Assembly: GCF_000321225.1 (NCBI RefSeq)
Contig: NW_004451654.1
Span: forward strand, 61,986 to 125,985
DNA: 64,000 bases
Direction of reading: 5' to 3'
Source: Odobenus rosmarus divergens
Taxonomy: Eukaryota; Chordata; Mammalia; Carnivora; Odobenidae
Shown in pieces: positions 23,111-64,000 of this stretch. The translations under genes were made by a program, and so were the position numbers. A model generated the notes under the pieces. It worked only from the letters and a program-made list of their open reading frames with translations. It did not search any database and was not told where the DNA came from. The stretch's first letter is position 1. Every line of letters begins with the position of its first letter.

Positions 23111-25600
23111 GGGGGTCAGAGATTGGGGTAGAGTGTGGAGAGAAGAGATCTAGGGAAAGAGAGCGGGGTGCAAGGGAGGAAACCTGAAGGAGAGGACAAA
23201 GAAAGGAAATAGAGAAGAATCTTGGGGTTAGAATCTCAGATCTGGAGTGGACTATAATCTTACTGCCAAGGAACGTGAAGTTAAGAGTCAACTAGTGACT
23301 GACTGAAGGACGTGCAAAATGGTAGAACCCGAGCTGCAGAGAGCCCAACTTCCCTGACTCTCGGTTCAGTTTATTATTCCCTGAGAATGTCAGCAGCTCT
23401 GGTGAGACCAGGGGAAAATGGAGGCGTGGCCCCGGCACTCGGGAAGTTCTCAAAGGAGAGAACCAGGGTCCAGAGGAGAGGTTGGACAAGAAAGGAGTGA
23501 GGCGGGACGTAGAGAAATGAAGGAAGAGAAATAGAAATGAGGATGTGCACCTCGAACTCGCCAAGCACATTCTCTCCTCGGAGCCATAGCTCTTGCTGTA
23601 CCCTTTACCTGGCATGCTCGCTCAAATGTCTACACCAGCTCAAGTTTCTGCTCAAAGAAAACTTATCTGACACCCAAGGTGGTCATCATTCCATTGTCTA
23701 TGTTGTTTTTACTTAATATGAAAGCACTTACCACCACCTGACATATGACTCCAGGGATTCTTAACGTGGGGTGTGATTCATGAGTGGGCTCAAGGAAATC
23801 TGTGAATCTCCTGAAATGTTAAGTAAAATTTAGTGGTATGTATGCCACTGCACATGTTTCTAGAAAGAAACTCAAGGTGATTCTAGAACAATAGTTTATA
23901 ATTTTCATTTTCTTAACTGTGGACCTCTTTGAGAATCTGCACTGTTCTAGAGAGAGGTTTCTAGAGCCTGAGGAGATTGCAGAAAGATTAAACACTTGGA
24001 TTTTTAAATAGTTTATTCTGGTCCCTCACTATTTCTGAGTGGGAGACAGCAACCAGCAACCTGTCCTGAGACATCTGCCTTGGGCTTATCAGAAAACAAA
24101 CTAGTTTGGGGGATCTTTCTAGATTTGGTAATTCTTTCAGTGCTTTGTTTGTTCAGGAAGAAAGTAGTGTGAGTTGCTTGGATGGACAAAAGTCCCCTAA
24201 TGAGTAGAGGTTGCCTGTTATTGGGCTTGTAAGATTGGTTGTTTCCCACTCCATCCCCACCCCCACTATTTCTTGAAGTGTCCTGTACCAAATTGAATTG
24301 GAAGAGAAAAGAAACTCCAGAAGAAAAAGAAAATTTCTTGAAGAAATTTTATCAGAGAGGTTTAATAATGCTACACAGTCATATTTCTTGGCCTCGTCCG
24401 GTGTTCACCCAGCACTTAAAATTCTCTAATAGTTGCTTCTGAGGTCAATATGAATATAAAATACTTAATTGGTTCTGATAAACTGACAGACCCCATTATC
24501 ATCAGCAGCCTCCTAACACCTGTGTAACATGGCAAGTCTGCTATTTTACACTTGAAGTCAAACACTGACTCATTTTCTCAGTACTAATTTCAAGATTGCA
24601 TATTGTTGAAAGACTTAAAACCCAGAATACTAGATCTCAGTCCTAGCTCTACCCGTTAATAGTTGTAATCTGGGCAGGTTTCTACACCTATCAAATAGGA
24701 AAAGTAATACCTGCCCTGTTACCTCAAAAGATTATTGTGAGGATAAGATGACATAATGGGTGTGAAGGTGCTTTGTCAACTGCAAAGTACTATATGCATG
24801 TATGTGAAGTTCTATTTAAATACCACCGAAGTATCAAAGTTCTAGACTGTTAGAGCTGGAAGGGAATTTAAGAGATGAGTAAGCCCAATGTCTTTATTGT
24901 AAAGATGAAGAAACTGAGACAATATAAAAGATCATCAATAGATAAGTAACCTTGTTGAAGAAAGCCTGTAACAAACCAGTCAGTCACTTTTGAATCTGTT
25001 AACAATTTTAATCTTTATCTTGTGGCCTTGGTCAAGATTCTTTTTGTTTCATGGAAACTATGTACTAGTCCTATACTTAATCATTAATTAAGAGTACATA
25101 GGGTAATATTTCCAAAGAGGATGTACTAAAAATAAAGTCCTCCTCAAGGATAGAAATTGTCAACCAAATGCCTCTAAGTCTGATTTATCCCAGCACATTT
25201 CCTCAGATTGAGGCACTGCAGAGAATGGATTAGTGCAACTGTATCTGACCATTGAAGATAAATTATAACCCAGAATTGGTCAGTTTGGGCAAAATATCTG
25301 CAAATTTACTTATTTGTTTATTTATTTTTACAAAAGGTAAGATGCTTATAATTCAGAGTCAAGGCTGGGTCCACATAATGAAGTGATTCCATGGGCTTTG
25401 CATAAAAAAATTTAGTAGATGCTCAATTTTTATTTCTTTCTCTCTGTACCCATCTGAATTTGTTCATACATAATAAATACTCTGTTGTTTTAAGTGCAAC
25501 CCATTGGCAAAATTTTCCCTTCCCATATTCCCTTCCTAAATTAGATACTTAAAGGAGAAAATTAATTAGGGGAAAGCAAGCCCAGTCCTTCCAAACTAAG
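23111..25600. other. NDUFA9-AKAP3 interval, proximal part
   Basis: Purine-rich at 23100-23260. A MIR (+) lies at about 24625-24790, and a MIR-like piece at 24845-24980. Open frames here (up to 107 codons) have no family resemblance. Confidence 0.4.
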
Positions 25601-25675
25601 CGTCAGAGACATGGAGTATATCTTAACCTAACCCCCTTGTCCTTTGACAACTCAGTTTCTGATAGCCTAACTACT

Positions 25676-25866
25676 GTTGCTATAGAGACAGTGATATCAC
25701 CAGTTACAATTCTGATGTCACTCTTCAGTCCCAACAAGGGGGAGGTACATGGAAGTCTGGGGGAGGAAACAAGATCTTGAGCTGAGCAAGAACATCCCAG
25801 CATCTTCATTGACTTTTAAAGTATAGTCTGGAGTCTTCTGTGGTTCACTATTCCAGTGCTACAGAG
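25676..25866 (+). promoter_or_regulatory. Candidate AKAP3 promoter and first exon
   Basis: It contains an RFX X-box-like GTTGCTATAGAGAC (25676-25689), the near-palindrome GTGATATCAC (25691-25700) and a CRE variant TGATGTCA (25713-25720). A possible splice donor AGAG|GTAGGA follows at 25867. RFX2 and CREM sites are known features of spermatid promoters. It lies about 2.7 kb from the NDUFA9 start, on the AKAP3 side. No conservation data are available, so confidence is low to moderate. Confidence 0.3.
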
Positions 25867-28646
25867 GTAGGAAATTCCACTGGACTGATAAAACAGACCA
25901 TTTTCTGAGCCTCTGTAGTTAAAAAGGAGAATTCAGTGACAAGTGATGGTTAACTTTTAATGTTCAACTCCCCTCTTTGCACAGTCAATTTTAATTTTAC
26001 ATCAGAGTTTTCTGGAAATAAATGAACCTCTCCCTCAGTAGCATTACAGCTAAACCTATCATCTTTGCTGCTGAGATTTTAATTTTGTTGCAGATTTAAC
26101 CAGATCTCCTCAGCCATCCTTTTGGGATCATGAGGGTGTCTTACTCCTTACTTCACAATTTGACTGGAAGCTTAACTAACTGCTGACTTCTCTTCATTGT
26201 GTAGCTATTCCAAAAGTTGTTGTTGTTTTTCTCCTAGTGCTCTAATAGCAAAATCAGACTGGGGTAGCTGAGTCCTGATTCTCATTTACTTTCATCCTCT
26301 TTACTGTTATTTCTGAAGCCTTGGCTAGACAGTAGAGAATTGGAAAAGACATGAGGCACCAGAGGAAGAAGCTAAGGGAAAGTGAAAACGGAGGAGATCC
26401 ACAGAGAAGCTTAACAGTGAATGGTATCACCAAGGGAAAAGACACACACACACTTCTAATCCTTATTTAAACAAAATCAATTGTAACTGATGTCAGCAAA
26501 AACCAAATTTATTGTGTACAATGTGCCAGGCACTTAGAAGAAGGGAATGAGAGAGAAAAAGAGAGTGGATATAATTGAATATATTCTTCCTTTTTAAAAC
26601 TAGTAATAAAACTTGGTTGAATAAACTTTAAAACCTGATCAGATATGTATCAACCCTGCAAAAGCTTCATTTATGTTGCCTGTAATTTGGGCTTTTCTGT
26701 GACTTTAAGAACCTTGAGTAAACAGGAGCCTCTTGCTTGTGATGGATGTAGGAGAAAAATGTCTTGAGATAGAGCTATGGTCTGAAGTACGGAAACCATA
26801 ACCCATAACCAAATCCCTGTGTTATGCCCTCTCTGTCTGGCATTCACGATTTGCACTCCTCCTCAATTATTACTGAGGTAGTAACCACATTGGCATTTTT
26901 AAGGGGTATCCTTCTGTGGGCCACAGGATCCCTCTATTGGCTATAGAAAAATTTCATAGCTTCAGGGATGTTAACCTGCAGAGCTCTAATATTTAAAGGA
27001 ATATATCCAGTGTTTTTAACATTCCCTTTCTGGGCCTCAGTTTCTTAATCTGTAAAATGAGGGTGTTAGAATAAATGGTTTCTAGGATCCATTTATCTAT
27101 GCATTGTATAGAGTTAGCTTTCTTTCCTCATCAAATTTAATAGGTAATACAAATCATCTTTTTTCTCTTTTATTTTCTACCCTAACTCCAGGATATTATT
27201 CACCAACTTTGAACTTAAGATATTTATGAATCTGTTCATTGGCTCCATTAAACTCTAGATTTTCCTTCCCTCTCTTTCATTTCATTATGGGAAATGTATA
27301 CAGATTTAGAAGTCTGAATATCATTATCATCAAAAGATATTTGAGTACTTCATATAAATACAATTAGCCAGGACAATTTAGGGAGTTTAAAGTCTAAAAG
27401 AAGCTTCATGGATGCAGATAAAAATGCAGAAGACATAGAAAATAGAATAAAAACATTAGTACATGTAAGTGGAAGTGTTTGCTGGATATATATGACTAAA
27501 AGGTTGTTGATTTATTTGTATTATTGGGATAGGAAGTTCTGTTAATAAATCATGGGATAAATATTTATACCTTGGATATGTCTCTAGGGTGAACTTATCC
27601 CCAAAAGGAATCAAGCTTCAAGAGAGCCTGAGTGTGTGGCTTACCACCATAGCAAATTTGAGCAAACCATTTTTTTTGTTGTTCTTAGATTCTCCTATTT
27701 AAGAAAGAACGAAAAGATTATACTATCTGGAATTTGAAATAGGCAGTATTCCTATATTCATTCTTTCAGCAGGTAATTGTTAAGCACCAACTTAAGACAC
27801 TAGTTACTGTGAGGGATACGGAGATGAGTAAGAAAATGCATCTGTCCTCAGAAAGCCAGCTAATAAAAGAGATGAAATATATGTGAGCAATTAAAGGGCT
27901 AGATGGGATGTAAAAGTTGAAGCAAAATATGATGGAAACTTTGATAGAGGAGCAATCACATTCAGTTAGGTACTTAGAAAATATTTCATAGATGTGGTAA
28001 GCTTGTCCTGAGCTATCAAGCAAGGGTGGGATTTAGAGAGACATCACAAGGGGGAGGGGAAGGTGCATGGATATTCCAATATGAGAGTACAATGCCCTAA
28101 TGTCTTCTATTTAAATGTCTTAGAAGAGGAAGTACAAGGAAGATCTTTGATCTGGAAGTTAGATCTAACATTAACTCTAAATAACCTTTACAACATGAAG
28201 ATGTATATTTCTCTCAAGTCCTCAAAAGAATATTTACAGAGTGCTTGGAGATCCATGAATTCAGGACACTTATTCTTCATTCTAGCTACTTACTTTTTGA
28301 CCTCCTAAACAAGAAGTTTGAGACTAAGCTAAAACTTCTAGTTTTGTCGTTGTTAAATAAGCCTTTATGATTATTACTAATTTGAAAGTGGAGAATAACA
28401 ATAGTCATTTCAGAAAGTATTGGCCAGAAGATGGAACCTTTTAACCTTTTTTTTTTTTGGTCATCTGGGAACATCAGACTACACCCAGATTAAGATCTGG
28501 ACTATAAATTTGAATGTCATTTTGTACTCATGACTTGTGTACTACATGTGAAAAATAATGAGTAAGTCAAAATCATTATTTGGTAATAAGAGCAATAGGG
28601 TTCATATGTAAAATTAGTCATTTTTATTTGTGTCTTTCCATTGCAG
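25867..28646. other. AKAP3 upstream region or first intron
   Basis: Mostly unique AT-rich sequence. A MIR-like end lies near 27030-27090 and an L2-like piece near 27765-27900. No young SINE lies in 16.7-29.8 kb, a notable stretch around the shared promoter region. Confidence 0.4.
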
Positions 28647-28754
28647 ATCCCTTATATTTCATGGCAGGAGGGTTTGGTAAATTTAGGGTTAGTGAAGACA
28701 ACAACAAATTAATTACGAGCTTTCCTCATATCTCAGAACCTGTCCTCAGTAAGA
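28647..28754 (+). other. AKAP3: Candidate non-coding 5' exon of AKAP3
   Basis: A strong acceptor (TTTCCATTGCAG) and two overlapping donors 6 nt apart (GTAAGA at 28749, GTAAGT at 28755) bound a 102- or 108-nt segment. It lies 2.5 kb upstream of the exon that begins exactly at the AKAP3 ATG. That coding exon needs an upstream exon, and this is the best-looking one I see. An ATG at 28661 would open a 32- or 34-codon upstream ORF ending at 31300. The exon call is an inference from splice signals only. Confidence 0.4.
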
Positions 28755-28755
28755 G

Positions 28756-29855
28756 TAAGTGATCACATAATTTCCTTACTTTTGTACTTAATTTTCATTC
28801 TTGCTTTTAAATTGCAATATATAGCTTAAATAAGTCAGGAGCCCCTATTGATTTTGTCATTTTCTATTAGAAGTAATTCATTAAGATAAAATATCAACTC
28901 GAGATTGAAAGGTAAGCTTCTGGCTCTCACTTGGTCTATCAACAGTTCAGAGCAACCTGTTTCCAAGTCTTCTCATTCTCTGTCCAAGTAATAGTAACAT
29001 CCATTCCTTTATTCATGGCAATATGCTTACTCAAGCATAAGAATATTAGCATATAATAGTTACTGAGAGACAATGCAAGGCTTAACTTCATAGACATTAA
29101 GAACTCCCTTGTTATGGTTGTAAAAAAAAATTAAGATACTGAAGAATGTTAGGAAATCTTAGAAAATTTTTAAAGAAAAGAATAAACAAAAATAAATCTG
29201 GAGCTGGCCAGTTTTTCTCAGAATCTCCAGGGATTCTCATTCTTATGTTGATGTACCTTAAAATCACCCAGGATGCTTTTAAGAAATTCAGTGCCTAAGT
29301 TTCTCCACCCCAAAAACCATTAAAATAGATTCTTTGGGAGGTAGTATCTCAGATTCAGTATCTTTAAACAGTTCTCTGGGTGATTCTAACATCTAATCAG
29401 GGAGGAAAACCCACTATGTACCCAAGGAAACTATTGAATTACAGTGTCAGGAAGAGTAAGAGAAACAGTGTTCCTAATCTGAGTTAGTGATTAGGGTGTG
29501 AAAACAGGTACAAATCCTTATGGGAGCAAAGGACAAGTAGCTCTTAAAAGGTCTTCTATTTTTTTAAATAATTGCTTGTAATAGTCTATATAAGAAAAAT
29601 AATAAATCCATTTATAAATAAGCTTAAATCGTGCATAATCTGTATTTGATTTGTGTTGGTTTTATTTTGAGGGAGGATGTCAACCCCCACCACTGCCCAA
29701 AGTCTTTAAAATAAACATTTCCAATTAACCAGATATTCAACCCTTAATAATGCTTATTTCAAGCAATTTTTTATAAAATTATATTTCACTGTAAAAAAAA
29801 TTAGGATAAGCTTTTGGACTTTATTGTAACAGTTTAAAACAACTTATAACAATTT
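28756..29855. other. AKAP3 upstream intron
   Basis: A MER5A-like fragment lies at about 29220-29410. Nothing else is recognised. Confidence 0.4.
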
Positions 29856-29857
29856 TA

Positions 29858-30050
29858 TTTTTTAAAAATTTTATTTATTTGAGAGAGAGAGAGGGAGAGC
29901 ACGCTTGCGTGTGCACAGGAACCAGGGGGAGGGGCAGAGGGAGAAGCAGACTCCCCACTTAGCAGGAGCTCGATCCCAGGACCTCAGGATCATGACCTGA
30001 GCTGAAGGCAGAAGCTTACCCACTAACTGACTGAGCCACCCAGGTGCCCC
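29858..30050 (-). repeat. Carnivore SINE (SINEC)
   Basis: Antisense copy ending GGTGCCCC; AACAATTTTA flanks duplicated. Confidence 0.93.
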
Positions 30051-31262
30051 TCTAACAATTTTAAATAAATGTTTTATTTTATTCTAACCAAATATGAATA
30101 TATATATATATACACATACTTCTTAAAGATATTTACATTAGAGAGGAAAAATTGACCATCTTATTCCACCTTGTTGAGAAGTACAGATGTAAGCAAAGTT
30201 TACAATGAAAAAAGTGAACTTCAGTGTGGAAGCCTGGTAATGGAAGTCTGGCATGGAAAAAAAGAGGTCAAAGAGAAGCCTCTCATACTTGTAGATTATC
30301 AGTGGACAAATATGATAATTAGCCATGTTTTCAAAGACTATCAAATAAGATGCAATGCTAAGGAAAGTGGACAAGACTAAGGCCAAAGGAATAGGGGCTG
30401 TTATGCCAAATTTTGAGGTTAGCAAAAAGCAAGTATAAGCAATTCTTTCATGAAAAGTGGCGACAAATGAAAGAAGAAAGTGGTAGCAGTTAGAGGGAGG
30501 CTTGGGATGGGAGAAGACAGCTAAAATGATTATCAGTTTTCTGGTTTGGAAAACTAGCTAGATGGCAGTGCCATTACTGAGATTAGGGAGTAGAGCAAAG
30601 TATTGGGAGGGTTATGGAACAATCAACATCAGCAAGGGCATCCACACAAAGGTCCATTGGATGGTGTACGTGGCATCTCTTTTCTCTTGGCATCCAGAAG
30701 TTTGGCTGAACCATGGAGACTAAGAATTTCCCCACCTTTGGCTATTTGGAAGGAGGGATTGGTCTTAAGGAGGAGTTACTAGACTTACTACTGCTAATAT
30801 GTTAAGTTAGTGCTCTGGAAATTAATGAAAATGAAGCATATATTACTTTAAAAATAAGTTGGTGGGGCAAAAAATAATAAGTTAGTGGGACAAGAACAGG
30901 CAGAGAAAATAGAAATTAATTCTATTTTTATCACATTGAGTTTTGAGTGTTTAGTGAAAATCCAGGATGTGGAAAGGCTGTCAAGCAAGGACACATAGAG
31001 CAGGACATGGTTACATAGGTTCATTCACGAACAAATCTGTATTAAGCACCTCTAGCATATAGCAGGCACTGGCCTCAGTACTAGAGATATATGTATTTAA
31101 GAAATCTTCATGCAATTGAGAACTGAGAATGAAGAGATCCAGAGTCCCATGGGTTGAAGTAGCTCTTGGGACAGGTCTCTATTGAAAGCATTGCTCCTAT
31201 TTTCCACACCTCAGCCATTTGTTTTATTTCTCATTAATTTCATGTAACTTGTTCTTTGATGA

Positions 31263-62264
<31,002 letters not shown>

Positions 62265-62480
62265 TCAGCGCTTACCTGCTGCTTTCCCCTCTTCCCCTCC
62301 CTTCTTACTTCCACAGCTCCCCTCTCCATATCCTTAAAGAGCCCTAACATTATCTTCATACCACTCACATCAAAGACATGTCATCTTATGCTAGTCACTG
62401 GATTTTGCAGATTTTCTTGTCCATGCAAGCAAGGACACAAAATTAAAAAAATTACAATTAAAGGGCTCCAGGTGTTTGGT
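62265..62480 (+). terminator. AKAP3: AKAP3 3' UTR and probable polyadenylation signal
   Basis: There is no AATAAA just after the stop. Two ATTAAA variant signals lie at 62442-62447 and 62457-62462, followed by a G/T-rich stretch (CAGGTGTTTGGTTTCC) about 10 nt downstream, as expected for a cleavage site. This gives a 3' UTR of about 200-220 nt. Confidence 0.5.
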
Positions 62481-64000
62481 TTCCTTGGGATCCAGTGGGA
62501 AAATAAGGTGAAGAAATTTCAGGAATTAAAAAAATAATCAGATGGATAGCAGAAGAAAAATAGCGCTGGCCTGAGAGGCCCTGGCTAAGGTCATACATCC
62601 CATTTCTAATGCATCTGATCTGTGCCACAACTTGAAGGTCCCCTGCCTTAAAGTGTTCCTAAGAATAAGAAGCCACAATTTATTTTAGCATTTATAACCA
62701 TTCAAATCACAAAATATTTTCTATTCAACCTAAATCATTCAAATTATGATATTGAGGACTTGGCTTCTCTTCTCTCTGGGGAGTTGCAGAACAATTGTCT
62801 CCCTCAACTTTATGCATGGTTGAAGATAGCTAGTGTCAAAAAAAACGTCCAGAGGACCTGAGTTCTATTGCCAGTTCTATACTTTTCTGGCTATAGGACC
62901 TGGGACAAATCACCTGTTATGGCACTTCTCTCATTTAGTGTCCATATCTCCCCACTTAAGAGGCATTTTCTGTTCTTATCCTGACCTTTCTATGGAATTT
63001 TATATTTTTCATCTTTCTAGAAACTTTCTCCTTTGGTTTCTAATTTTTGGGTTTTTTTTTTTTCATCTCTTGGGGGCTCTATTTAAGTCTGTTATCCCCT
63101 GGCATATTTATCTTTCCTACTTTCTTTTGACCCTCTGCTGTTCTCATTCTGTTTCACCTTTCCTGGGTGATCTTATCTCACTCCATTGCTTCATTTATCC
63201 GGTGTCTTCCTTCATGAAATATTACACAGTAATTGAAAACACTAAAGCCACATATATTTTCCATGTTGTTTATGAGGTTATGATCTTAAGTTTCTTATAA
63301 AATTGTATCTATTCTATAATTACAATCATATAGAGATTATGTATTCATACAGAGAAGGACTAGAAAGCCAAATGAGATTTTGAGGATGGTGGATGAGTGA
63401 ATATATCCTGTTGTTTACTTAGCTTCCCTTCCTTTGGGAAATACTCTGTCCCTACTCCATGGTGCTACCATCATCACAGTGTGGGCTTGTGACCCAGCCT
63501 ATCCAATCACAAGATCCCAATATCTCTGACATAGTGCTTGGTTCAAGTCCAGTCATTTCTGAGACTTTCCTACCAGGACTGCATCTTTTGACAGGATACT
63601 GGTGGTCACTTTAACTTCTGGGCAGAGCTTGTCTTTAGAATGAAAACCACAAAAAGAAGCAAGTCTAATAGGTAGAGAGGGAATCTGAGCCCTATGACCT
63701 TATCTGAATTTTTAGACTCCACAGTGCCTGAAATCACACTTCTCCCTCCTGATTCCCCAATTACATAAACAAATAAATGTCCTTTGTTGCTTAAGCTAGT
63801 TACAAGCTAAATTCAAACTGGTTTTTCATTTTCATTTTCAAACAAGAATCCACAGGTCAGCTGTCTTGGGGAAAAAGAAAATAAAAAAAATATTTAGAGT
63901 TCTATTAGTGATGCTATGACATTGAGTACTTGCCCCTCCGCCCCCATATACACACATCATTTGTGCAAGGACATTCTCTCTCATCCCTCATAATAGGAAT
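62480..64000. other. Intergenic sequence beyond AKAP3
   Basis: No exon recognised on either strand. In mammals the convergent neighbour is DYRK4, whose 3' end would be expected just past the window. 63400-63830 may be an old unnamed repeat. Confidence 0.4.

Noticed and set aside
62833..63300. 155-codon frame after AKAP3
   Set aside because: Hydrophobic chance frame in T-rich intergenic DNA; no family match and the wrong strand for the expected convergent neighbour DYRK4.

Overview
This window is nuclear DNA from a carnivore mammal. It carries at least 23 copies of the tRNA-Lys-derived carnivore SINE (SINEC/Can-SINE), with the head GGCGCCTGGGTGGCTCAG, a CT-rich middle and an A-rich tail, on both strands. 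Carnivore-type LINE-1 3' ends are also present. The SINE subtype (with GACACAGCGAGAGAGGGAAC on the antisense strand) suggests a caniform, perhaps arctoid, species; that narrower call is an inference. The gene order fits the mammalian locus equivalent to human 12p13.32.

Layout. (1) 684-22990, minus strand: the first seven coding exons of NDUFA9, a complex I accessory subunit. They encode residues 1-241; the remaining 3' exons lie beyond base 1. (2) About 22.85-23.1 kb: GC-rich NDUFA9 promoter with a perfect TISU/YY1 element over the start codon and an NRF1-like site. (3) About 23.1-31.3 kb: the divergent interval between NDUFA9 and AKAP3. It holds a candidate spermatid-type promoter near 25.7 kb and a candidate non-coding AKAP3 exon at 28.65 kb. 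(4) 31290-62264, plus strand: complete AKAP3 coding sequence in three exons (32 + 774 + 51 residues = 857 aa), a sperm fibrous-sheath A-kinase anchoring protein. (5) 62.3-64.0 kb: AKAP3 3' UTR and intergenic sequence.

The introns are mostly repeats. NDUFA9 introns hold SINEs, two old L1 blocks, a MER2 and a hAT-like DNA transposon. The large AKAP3 intron 44.0-62.1 kb is nearly filled with nested antisense L1 pieces, two Tigger1-like deletion derivatives in opposite orientation and an assembly gap (50 N). The two genes are not a pathway: NDUFA9 is a housekeeping respiratory gene and AKAP3 is testis-specific. They are head-to-head neighbours with about 8.3 kb between their start codons.

I found no new multi-gene system. 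The most unusual item is an L1 insertion (60.77-61.21 kb) whose 5' junction carries the first 28 nt of tRNA-Gly, joined through TTCTC microhomology to the target site. This suggests that a tRNA or tRNA half was captured during retrotransposition. Other points of interest are the TISU element, a possible AKAP3 upstream ORF with tandem splice donors, a pair of diverged 250-300 bp direct repeats 5.5 kb apart, and a 130-bp tandem duplication hidden at the assembly gap.
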